Shown: one piece after another, positions 37,801-46,815 of the stretch
How the letters are laid out: each line of letters starts with the position of its first letter
Numbering within the stretch: position 1 is the first letter of the stretch
DNA from: Colius striatus
Lineage: Eukaryota > Chordata > Aves > Coliiformes > Coliidae
Reading direction: 5' to 3'
DNA: 64,000 nt
Assembly (NCBI RefSeq): GCF_028858725.1
Contig: NC_084759.1
Span: 142,394,671 to 142,458,670 of the forward strand
The notes under the pieces: model-generated
Seen by the model: the letters and a program-made list of their open reading frames with translations, nothing else
What the model was told of the DNA's origin: nothing
Database searches by the model: none
Program-made: the position numbers and the translations under genes

Positions 37801-40800
37801 TGTGCCATTTCCCCCCCACCCCCTTCAGTCAAGAAAGGACTGACATTTTCAAACTTTCCTCTTTTTCAAATAACACCATAAGTCATTCCTTAGAAATTCA
37901 GACCCAGAGGATTCTGTGTTATATTTGGGTTTAAACTCTGAGGTAGAAAAAGGGCTTGCACCTCCAGCAGGTTTACAAAACAATTAAACAAACAGACCAG
38001 ATTAGTACAGAAGAACTTTTGGACCCCAGAGTACAGTTACTTGAACTTCAAAGCATTTCATTTCAGCTGTCATGTTTCTATCAGTTCTGCAAGACTGTTA
38101 ACTAGAGTGTTCCGTGTATATAACATAACATTGCTTTTGGTGTAAAATAAAGGCGATTAGAGATCTTGGATTGAGAGTTGTGTTGCAATCTGTTGAACTC
38201 CTCAGACTGTCTGTGCTGGGTAAAACTTTGTGCAAATTTTTGCAAACTGGAGGCTTCTAATATATAGGAAAGAACATTCAGGCTATAGAGCTGAATGAGA
38301 AGTAACACACCAAACTCTTCTTTCTTTCCTTCATATGTTTTAAGTTTATACACACGGTACAGGGCGTGACTGTGGCAGCTCTAGCTATTACTAACCAGAA
38401 AGTATGACAGAATGTGACCACAGCATATCTACAAGTCAGCATTCTCAAACTACAGTTAATATTTTGTAAGTCATGCTCCATTTTATACAAGATGATACAG
38501 TATCTTGGGCACATTCAGCAAGTACGGTACAGGTTTATGAACGTCCTCAAAGGACAAAAGGAGATCAAAATCTAGGTCAGAGGTCTTTTGTTTTGTTTTG
38601 TTACTTTGGTATTATTTGATGTTACTTTTCCCTCCCACAGACTTTGTTGACCTCAACAATGGCAGGTTCTATGTGGGGGTTTGTGCATTTGTGAAAGTTC
38701 AGCTTAAGGTAAGTGGATTTTTTTTTTTCTCCTCTGTTTTATAGTTGAGCAGTTTCCTAAAGCTGTGAATGAAGGTTCATGCTCAGGGGTCAGATTGCGC
38801 TTCTTGAGTACTGAACTACACCAGAGGACCAAGTGGTGTCCAAAACATTGCTCTTGCTGTAGAACCACCAGCCAAGAGGGAGTAATCAGGCTTAGGAAAG
38901 CACAGCATCTACCAGGAGTGCTGTATGTGCAGAAACTCCCTTATATGTAGTATTTTAAACAATTTTCTGCAGGATGGGTCATACCATGAAGACGTGGGGT
39001 ATGGAGTCAGTGAAGGCCTGAAGTCTAAGGCCTTGTCCCTAGAAAAGGCGAGAAAGGAGGCAGTAACAGATGGACTGAAGAGGGCCCTCAAGTAAGTGAA
39101 GATCAGTACTTGTACACTTTGAGAAGCAAAGTAAGAATTGCGTGTTCTTTTCAGTCACAGCAAGGTCTCTCCTTTCTCAGGTGCTTTGGGAATGCTCTTG
39201 GGAACTGCATCCTGGACAAAGACTACCTGCGAGCCGTCAATAAGCTTCCCCGGCAGGTGCGGTGCAGAGCAGGGCCCACAACGTGGCTGCTGCTTCTGGT
39301 CCTTCACATTAAAAAGATGAGAAAGAATGCTATCAGTGCATCTTATCCCTGAATGTTTTAGGCTAGGAGACCAATAGCCTTTGCCATTTTTTACACAATC
39401 CCTCCCTGACATTTTAGCACAGCTACTCTGTATTTTGACTGTTGGCAGCAGACAACATTATTACGGTGAAGTAACAGCATCCTACTGGAGATCTCATGTG
39501 GCATTTATGGCCACGTTGTCTAAGTCTCTCTGTTCAGTGCCAGTGACGTGTACATCTGTGTTCATAGCAGGTTAAGCTACTGAACTGTTACCACTGAACT
39601 GTTTAAACTGCCTTGTTCTAGGTGCTGTCTCCTTCACCTGCTGCATTTCTTAAGACTGCTTAAGCTTTGTCGGTTGCAGCAACTCAGTGTATCACTCTCA
39701 TTTGGCCACTTCCGTTTTAAATGTTCATCAGCAATGATACCAACATCAAGTTACACGCTCGTCACATCACAGGTGAAATGGAAAAACCAAGTGGCAAGGC
39801 TGTGTTCATGTTTTTTTACTATATGCTTTTGCCCTGTATGAGGCAAATACCAGAACACATCTCTCCATATGTTCTCATTGTCAGTGGTTCACTAGTCACG
39901 ATCCAATGAATAGTGAATCCAGTTCGCTATTATGGATTTTAAAACTCAGCCTCACTTGTCATACTCCTCTCATTACTGGGTGTTTTCAGGAACAAAAAAA
40001 AAAAAAGAATGGGAAATAGCTGCCTGCAGTGACACAGTTTCCAATTGCTGTCATGGCTCAAAACCAGTGGCTGAAGGCTGGGCAAAAGAGGAGGCAAACA
40101 ATTTTATCTATTTGTGTAACCCACCCTAAAGCAGGTACAGCTCCTCTGGGCATTTCTAGAAAATCAGGACTATTTCATTTAGTCCTCAAGTCTCTTGAGC
40201 TTACAGCCTGTATGTCAGCCAGTGGGCAGCAGGAAAAGGGAGCATTGTTTAGACTGTAAGGAGCTCTGGCAGAAAACAGGAAGTTTGGACACAAGAGAGA
40301 CTTATTTCCAATAAAGTTTATACTATGCATAGCCCAGGATATCTTAGAAACACCACCAGGTGGGTCATATACCGAAGCTGCCTGTTGAGGTTGGAACTTT
40401 CACATAATTTTAAGCAAAATCCATACAGTGGCCATGTCAATATATGCATTGATAGTTGTCTTCTTTTACTACCCAGTAGTAATACTCTACCAGGCCCTAA
40501 TACACATCACAGCTAGACAGGAAACGAACTCTACGTTATTTTGTCCCTCATTGTTCTTGTTAGAATAGTTAACAGGCAATTATTCTCTACCCCAGTGTGT
40601 TTGTACTGAGGTCTCAAGCAAAGATAATTTCTACAGGTGGTTTCAACATTCAGTTAAGCAACATGGTTCCCTTCCAAAAGAACACTGCAAACTTAGATGC
40701 ATCTGTGATAGAACGGGTAAACCAAACTGTTTAGACTGGACCCACAACAACTTTTAGCTGTTGCCAGTAACTTCAAACTTTTACACCACAGAACAGCAAA

Positions 40801-43800
40801 ACGGGTAACACTCTTTTGTTTTGTTCTGAGGGATGTACAAATGGCCCTGCAAATGTCCTCTGCTTGACTCCCAAACCGTGTTGGTACCTGAATTTTGCAA
40901 CTGGATGATGAGAGCAGGAGTACTGGTCTTGGCTGCTGTAGGATGAGGAATAACACTAGGAAGATCTATGCTCCAATTTGTTTAAGTACTTGACATTGAC
41001 ACTACTGGCAAACTGTGGCTTTTGAATATGAGGAATTAATATATACAACTGATGGGTACTTGAACAGTTATGTTCCTTGCCATAACTAGGATTCTTATCC
41101 TTCTCAAATAATAAGAAGCCACGTTAGATCTCGCTTTGCTTTTTGGACTCCTTACCTCCTTAGGTTCTAGTTTGCAAGGGAAGAGCTGCAGTTACTTTAC
41201 CCTCTGTGAAACCACGAGGTCAGTGAACTCACACCACAGAGAAATGCCTCTTTTGGAGGTCTTCAGTCCAGAGAGAGACAAGAAATTGTAACGTAAATCT
41301 CAGTGCCAACCATTCTGTAACCCACATCTCTCAGAGCTATGACAATTCAGAAGTAGGCTGTGATGCAACACAGCCTTATACATAGTGTTAAAGGCATCCT
41401 GCCTGTTAACTGAGGCTGCACCTCAGTAACCAGCATTAACCTTGTTAGCTCCTGATGCCTACCCATTGGCAGCAGCAGGCTTCTAGGCAGGAACCCACCT
41501 TGCCAATAGAGGAGGAAATTTTACAACTGCTGATCCACAGAGTTTCATAGCATACCAGAATTGCCCCACCTCTGCCAGCCAGCTTACAGCTGTAAGGCCG
41601 TTCTGTCTGGCTAACTTAGGCTGTAGAAACAGCCCCAAAGTGACACCTCACCACAGAAAAATGGCTCTGCTTTGCCAGAGGCATTAGTGTTGTGGCGGTG
41701 CCACTCATTGACAAAAATCAGAGCCAAACCCTCCCATCTTTAAAAAGAAAAGCATGGCACACCTTGCTCACTCACCTCCTCAGTGCAGAACTGGTAGAGG
41801 TTTGCTCATGTCCTTTGATGCAGGTGTGAAAATGGACCCAGCCAAACTGACAGCCTCAACCAAGGCCTGAGAGGCTGCAAAGCTGCACTTGTGTCTTTCT
41901 GCTGTGCAGAGAGCACAGTGTGGGGAGACAGAGGCTACCTGACCCGAAGCGCTGAGCTATTGAACAGAAAGCTGCATGAATTCAGTGATTCACTGACTGA
42001 CTTTGTACTGAAAATGCAGTTCAGTTTTCTAACTTACTATTACCTTAGTGCAAACAGATTTTTCAACGGCACTGTGTAGAACAAGCCTGTACCTATTTCA
42101 TTAACTCCACAAAGGAAATCCCTGAATCTGTTTTCTTCTCCCTTTACTAGGCGCCCCCTGAGCTAGATTTGGTCAAAGCTAAAAGACAAGACTATGAGCC
42201 TGAAATAGAGAAAGCAAGATACAAGAGCTGTTTGGAAAGGCAGAACATGGGAGAGAGACAACATTGTGAGATAGCATCTAATCATCAGCCTGCTCAGACA
42301 GAGGCTGCTGTGCTGGTGGCAGACCAGGAACAGCCACATGCTTCCAGGTGAGACTGCTGTTAGAAGTTACTGTCCCTTTTAAAACACAAGGACAGCCTGA
42401 CTGGGGAAAAGGTATAAGATGGCAATCCACTAGTTCAGTGGATTTTCTGTGCTGTTATTTCTTTAGGTGGCTTTTTTTCTTCCTAACATATACTTATTGC
42501 AACCCTGTTTAACTTTGTGCTTACCTGGGGGAAGGGACAGAAATCCAGACACCTCAGCTGCCGAGTGGGATGCCACTTACCAGCGGAAACTACGACAAAA
42601 GCAGCTGCAGCAGCAGTTCCGGGAACAGATGGGGAAAAAGCCTCAGGTTCCAGTAGTTACTCCCAGCAGCGACCACGGTAAGGCTGGGTGTGAAGAATTG
42701 GCCATAGCTACTGGCAGGCACATGTCAGCCTCACTACAGGAGCCAGACCAGATTCATTTGCTTTTGTGCTGTTCTTTTACCACACAATTGAGGCCAAAGG
42801 GAGGAGGATTCTCATACTTCACCCTGCTCCGTTCTTTAAAGTCAGCTCTGGAACCACATCCTTAACACTACAACTCTGCAAATGGCCCCTCTATCACACA
42901 GCCCCAACAGAGGCCGCAGCACTTCGAGCTGCTTGCAGGCAGATAGATACTGCCTTAGCTACTAACACATTGTTCCTCCCTCACTGGGAAGGCTGAGCAG
43001 CTGGGGGGTAAGGAGGGTGTTGGGAATGGGGTAAAGAGGTTAAAAACCATTTTAAAGTAGTCCAGCTGCTCTGTCAGCTGCCATCAGTTATAGAATCCTT
43101 CCACATACTGCTACCAAAACATAACTAGTTTGAGGACAAAAAGAGGGTACCTGGTGGCAACTGCTGCTCATCATTTTAGACTCATAGTCTGTGAAGGAGA
43201 AGCAAAAGTATTCTTCTGTCTTGTTGATATTAAGCTCTTCTTGCATTCCCTCTGTCTAGCACCATCTGACCCTCCTGTAAAGCACAGCACTCCCGCAGCA
43301 GTACAACAGGAGGTGGCAATAGAAGAGGAGTTCTTTGCAGGTCAGCCAAAAAGTGATTCCTAAGAGAATGTTAAATCATTAGCATCTAAATCAACTCCAA
43401 AGTACAGTGGAAAGGTGAAAGTTCAGAAGTTGCAATAATAGAAGTGTGAGTATGAGTCTGATCTTCACAATACAAACCTTGCTAGAGTGGCAGGGATATG
43501 ATGTCCTGCACTACGAGGGGTTTCACACTTGGGCTTTTTAGTAGAGTTGTTGTACCCATTCAGTAAGCCCTTTTCCTGAAGTGACATTGCCCATAAACAG
43601 GACATTTTAGGAGTGATGGAGTGTTTTTTTCTTAACATACCTGTGGCTGTTGGGGTCACACGTACACCACAGTGCCAGGACAGTGCCAGAGCACAAGCAG
43701 TAGCACTGTTCCACACTGCTGTGTGCTGGCACAAAAGCTGCTGTACAGTTTAACTTTGATAGTGGCCACCACTGGTAGGAAAAGAGTAGACAGGTGTCCT

Positions 43801-44429
43801 GGCACTGCCATCACCCCTGCAGTGCAATTACTGTCACCATTTCATCCATTCTAGATGATCCTGAACTTTGGGACATTTCTTTGGAGACCATTGATCTTAA
43901 GATAACAGGTCAGGAGATGGCACATCCATCAGCTGGCCAGCAGACACCTCAAAGACCCTATGGATGTCATCAAATAACCACTCATAACAGGACACCTCAC
44001 AGAACAAGTTACCACAAAGTTTCTGCTGGACTTGCACAACTTCAGCCATCTGCCACAATCACCAGCAAGAGCAGCTGTGCCAACCAGCACACCCCAGGTA
44101 CCTGCCACCAAAAAATGACCAACTTCTGTCTTAACAATGGCCCCTGGTTCTGAAAGGAGCGGTTAGATTAGCCACTTGGAGTGGGAGAAACGTTTCTCTT
44201 CTCTTGGGCCTGGCTGCAGCTGCTGTGATAGTGGGATAGGAGAACTGTCCACGTTTTCCATCCAACTGTCCTATTAAGGAAGAGCTAGAAAAAGAGTTGA
44301 GGAGTGCTTTTAAAAGCAGGAAAAAAAGCTTTAAGAACCTTCCATTTCTCACTGTCTCCTTGTTTGGCAGAGCACAGCCCTCACAGGAGAAGTCAAAGCC
44401 TGAAGAAAAGGAGGCTGCAACATACATAG
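34811..44429 (+). CDS. RAD52: RAD52 DNA single-strand annealing protein, complete, 11 coding exons
   Basis: RAD52 anneals complementary single strands and assists RAD51 in homologous recombination in the nucleus. Coding segments are 34811-34891, 36300-36401, 36998-37091, 38641-38708, 38973-39091, 39181-39256, 42151-42347, 42541-42677, 43260-43340, 43855-44097 and 44371-44429. Every junction has GT/AG ends and matching phase, giving 418 residues, as in human RAD52. Residues 28 to about 180 form the conserved ring-forming annealing domain ([33 protein letters not shown]). Known DNA-contact residues of the human protein are present one position earlier (R54, Y64, K132, K151, R152). Human K102 and R156 are replaced by R101 and K155. 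The RPA-binding type segment [14 protein letters not shown] is at residues 261-274, and a basic KKRR nuclear-localisation motif is at 411-414. The promoter is shared with ERC1. Confidence 0.97.
34892..36299 (+). other. RAD52: RAD52 intron 2
   Basis: A 1.4-kb intron ending in a T-rich tract and TTTTTTGTCAAG. No repeat family, RNA gene or other element was recognised. Confidence 0.85.
36300..36401 (+). CDS. RAD52: RAD52 coding exon 2
   Basis: 34 codons in phase 0 at both ends, reading [20 protein letters not shown] and on to AGGGQK. This is the first helix and strand of the annealing domain and includes the DNA-contact arginine R54 in ISSR. The donor is GTATGA. Confidence 0.97.
36402..36997 (+). 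other. RAD52: RAD52 intron 3
   Basis: A 596-base intron with a TGTG/CATATG-rich stretch near its end and the acceptor CTCTTCTTTTCAG. Nothing else was recognised. Confidence 0.85.
36998..37091 (+). CDS. RAD52: RAD52 coding exon 3
   Basis: 94 bases encode [20 protein letters not shown] then [11 protein letters not shown] plus the first base of an Asp codon. The conserved GWAH and the ssDNA-contact tyrosine Y64 lie here. The donor GTAAGT is strong. Confidence 0.98.
37092..38640 (+). other. RAD52: RAD52 intron 4
   Basis: A 1.55-kb intron ending CTTTTCCCTCCCACAG. It has short C runs (CCCCCC near 37720 and 37810) but no recognised repeat or gene. Confidence 0.85.
38641..38708 (+). CDS. RAD52: RAD52 coding exon 4
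   Basis: 68 bases complete the split Asp codon and encode [20 protein letters not shown] then LK, ending in phase 0 before GTAAGT. R101 stands where human RAD52 has K102, the outer DNA-site lysine, so the charge is conserved. Confidence 0.98.
38973..39091 (+). CDS. RAD52: RAD52 coding exon 5
   Basis: 119 bases follow acceptor TTTTCTGCAG (the preceding intron is 264 bases). They encode [20 protein letters not shown], then [19 protein letters not shown] and two bases of a Lys codon. K132, K151 and R152 match DNA-binding residues of the human protein. The next residue, K155, replaces human R156. Confidence 0.98.
39181..39256 (+). CDS. RAD52: RAD52 coding exon 6
   Basis: 76 bases after an 89-base intron (acceptor CCTTTCTCAG). 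They encode [20 protein letters not shown] then KLPRQ, ending at residue 180 in phase 0. The donor CAG/GTGCGG is the weakest of the RAD52 donors. Read-through stays open for 31 codons to a TGA at 39350. Confidence 0.97.
39257..42150 (+). other. RAD52: RAD52 intron 7, with an internal poly(A) signal
   Basis: The 2.9-kb intron runs from the weak donor GTGCGG to the acceptor TTCTCCCTTTACTAG. In-frame read-through adds 31 codons before TGA at 39350-39352, and a canonical AATAAA lies at 40310-40315. Together these could allow a short transcript by intron retention or intronic polyadenylation. No transposable element was recognised. Confidence 0.8.
42151..42347 (+). CDS. RAD52: RAD52 coding exon 7
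   Basis: 197 bases encode [20 protein letters not shown], then [10 protein letters not shown] and a variable Gln/Ala-rich stretch to HAS plus two bases of Arg. KAKRQD matches the end of the conserved N-terminal half. The rest is the poorly conserved linker. The donor is GTGAGA. Confidence 0.95.
42541..42677 (+). CDS. RAD52: RAD52 coding exon 8 (alternative acceptor 6 bases upstream)
   Basis: The exon encodes [20 protein letters not shown] and onward through [13 protein letters not shown] to SSDH, ending with one base of an Ala codon before GTAAGG. The [14 protein letters not shown] block is the conserved RPA-interaction type segment. Two acceptors fit the frame: AAG ending at 42534, which adds Asp-Arg, and CAG ending at 42540. 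The second gives a gap-free spacing to human RAD52 and is preferred. Confidence 0.93.
42678..43259 (+). other. RAD52: RAD52 intron 9
   Basis: A 582-base intron bounded by GTAAGG and TTCCCTCTGTCTAG. The exon 8 frame stays open into it for about 62 codons, to a stop near 42863, but no conserved protein sequence is seen. Confidence 0.85.
43260..43340 (+). CDS. RAD52: RAD52 coding exon 9
   Basis: 81 bases completing the split Ala codon, then [20 protein letters not shown] and EEEFFA. This matches the PPVTHSTP...KDFLAG part of human RAD52 at the edge of its RAD51-interaction region. Donor GTCAGC. Confidence 0.94.
43341..43854 (+). other. RAD52: RAD52 intron 10
   Basis: A 514-base intron ending TTTCATCCATTCTAG. 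It has no recognised element. Confidence 0.85.
43855..44097 (+). CDS. RAD52: RAD52 coding exon 10
   Basis: 243 bases opening [20 protein letters not shown] after the split Asp codon. It contains [14 protein letters not shown], which matches the QNRTPHSVCHQK block of human RAD52, and ends NQHTP plus one base before GTACCT. If the downstream intron is retained the frame runs on for 18 codons to TGA at 44151-44153. Confidence 0.94.
44371..44429 (+). CDS. RAD52: RAD52 coding exon 11 (terminal)
   Basis: After acceptor TTGTTTGGCAG (the preceding intron is 273 bases) the exon completes a Glu codon, encodes [18 protein letters not shown], and stops at TAG 44427-44429. The basic KKRR corresponds to the C-terminal nuclear-localisation motif KKRK of human RAD52. 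Confidence 0.95.
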
Positions 44430-45005
44430 GGCACCTGCGGGCATCATCACCTCTCCACTGCACTGCACCAGAGGACTGCAGCTGGCTAGGAAACTGTGAG
44501 CAAGTCTGCATTACTGCATTTGCCTCTATAGGATGGTGAAGCAACAGAGTTTAAAATACATCCAGCAAGAACTTCCTGTGCTTCTAAGTTATGACATGTT
44601 TCAGATGCCTTTTTCTATAACCAAGCAATCCTTTGTGCCTCTGCAGCGCCGGCCCTGTGGCTGCATTACAAGCTGCTGTTGCACGTAATGAAATGGTAAC
44701 AGAGCTATCTTTAAAGTGAGATGCAATTCATAGCTCCTTTCTCCCTCAGCACAGAGAAAAGAGACTTTTTAGTCAAATGGGGAGAGAGGGTGTGTTATGG
44801 CCAGACAAGCAAAGCTGACCAGCTGAGGTTGCCCCTTGGGTGAGGCCGAGCCCAGCCCTTTGCCTGCTACTCAGCCCTTGGGGATTCCCCTGGCACAGGG
44901 TTTGCTTGGACCCTTTGTTAAAGGAACAGGGCCTGCACTTTTGTTTTTAAATAAGCTTTCAACTTTTTTTAATGTCACAATAAATAAGAAATTAGCTGTC
45001 TGTGC
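44430..45005 (+). other. RAD52: RAD52 3' UTR with poly(A) signal
   Basis: Sequence follows the RAD52 stop to a canonical AATAAA at 44979-44984 (context CACAATAAATAAG), with cleavage expected 10-30 bases later. The exact end is inferred. Confidence 0.65.
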
Positions 45006-46815
45006 CTCTATACCTTTCAAACCATTACAACTCATTTCTTGTTTAACAAGCTCACAGAAGCCAACACACACTGACTAGTTAAGAGTACATCTGTACAGCC
45101 CTGTACTCGCTGCAAGATGGACAACAAACAGCTTCAAGGGGGTTTTAAAAGTTAGAGCAAAGCAACAGCTCTTCTTCTAGTAAGAAGGTCAAAGAAAGGA
45201 TTTTAAAGCAGCATTTCAAACTGGACAGAGTAGCATTTTTCAGAAGTACAGTGCTGGAGACAGTGAGGATGATCCTCCAAGACTAGAAGTTAGAGCTGGA
45301 CCAGGAAAATTTACCCAAACTGATGAGTGCAACCCTGAAATTGGTATCAAGACACGAAACAGGACCTTGTTCCTCTGCTTTGCCATCACTGTTCTGTGTG
45401 GACAATTCTCTTAAAGCTGTCTAAATGTAAATACATTTGAAGTACTCAGCATTTATTCCTGTTCCTCCTACTTAAGCTTCACCACTTCACTGTTCTTGTT
45501 CCTTAAAAGGTCCCTCTACCATCCACATGCCTCCTCAGCAGGATGAAGAACAAGGATTGACATCAGCAGGGAAAAACAGGACAAGTGAACTGCAACAGAA
45601 TACACCTAGAAAACAGTGTCACCTTTCACCATACTCATTTCTCTCCAGTTTAGCAGCTCAGGGAAGCAACGCATAGCACAGCTTTGAGTCACACACTCAC
45701 TGCTGACATCAGACACCTGTTAGGAAGGGAATGTGCAGATATTCAGAATCACTGTGTTCAGCACCACTCAAAACTTGTACAAGAAGAAGCCTGGAGTCTG
45801 TGCCACAGTACCATGTCATGTGGCACAAAGACAGCCCTTGTGCCTCCCAGAGCCCTCAGCACCTCGTGTTGCTCAGGACTGTCCTTTGGAAAGGGCAGTA
45901 AAACAGACTTGGAGCTGCTTTTTTTCCCCCCCTCCTTCCTTTAAGGCCTGGTGCAGCATGACTCAGACCAGAAGCTGTTCTTAAAATGGAAAGAAATGCA
46001 GCAGCAATTAGTGTTTAGAAATACCAAGTAATTCCCACAAGTCCCCAGCTGTTGGAGAATGACCCTATAAAGTAGTCCCACTCTGACTCTACAAGCACTA
46101 GCTGTAATAAGAATTCCATCCCTTAATTTGCATCAACATTAAAAAGTTTCTCCCTCTTCAGCAGGGCAGGTGCCCTCCCCTGTTCCCTTCCACCCAGAGA
46201 GGAGGGCAGGGGACACAGCAGAAGAGCAGCTTCCCCAGCCCTTGCAGCACACCCCGCTCCAGCATGACAGCCAGGAGGAGGCACCCAATCACTGTCACAG
46301 CAGAGTGCATTTCTCTGCTCTTTGGAAACTTCCTGACAGTCTCATCCATAAAAGCAATTCTTCCTCCTCTGATCCTTCCTCTGCTACCCGACCCTTCACA
46401 GCTTCTCCTTCCCCTTCCCTCAGGCCCTTCCTCTCTTCAAGAAGACCCATTCTATGAATTCTTCTGCATAGCTCCTCATTCCAGAGTATCCTGTTTCAAA
46501 GGCCTAAGGGTTCATTACCCATCATTGCTTTTGAGAAGTTAAGGGTGTCATTACAAAGGGGTTTTTTGTACTTCCCTTCAATCAAGCGATAAACTGGGGA
46601 ACATTTACATCACTCCAGAAAGGGTGAAAGAGAGGCTGGTACCTGCTGTTGGACAAGAAAACCCACAGCTCAACAAAAGCAGGTTTGGTTTATTTGAATG
46701 ACTTCATTAAATATTCTACAAAGGTAACAACTGGCAGCACAAAGCTGAGTCGTGCAGGGAGCGCAGCGCCTGGGTTTAGTGCAAAACACAACTAACTACG
46801 GCCAGGGAAGCCCAA
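45006..46815. other. Intergenic region between convergent RAD52 and WNK1
   Basis: About 1.8 kb between the expected 3' ends of the two convergent genes. Part of it is pyrimidine-rich (46.15-46.45 kb). A further minus-strand AATAAA at 46694-46689 could serve a longer WNK1 transcript. Open frames of up to 95 codons have no recognisable domain. No CR1 copy was recognised. Confidence 0.6.

Noticed and set aside
42678..42865. Continuation of RAD52 exon 8 as an open frame
   Set aside because: A strong GTAAGG donor at 42678, correct phase into the next exon, and lack of protein similarity beyond it show that it is intron.
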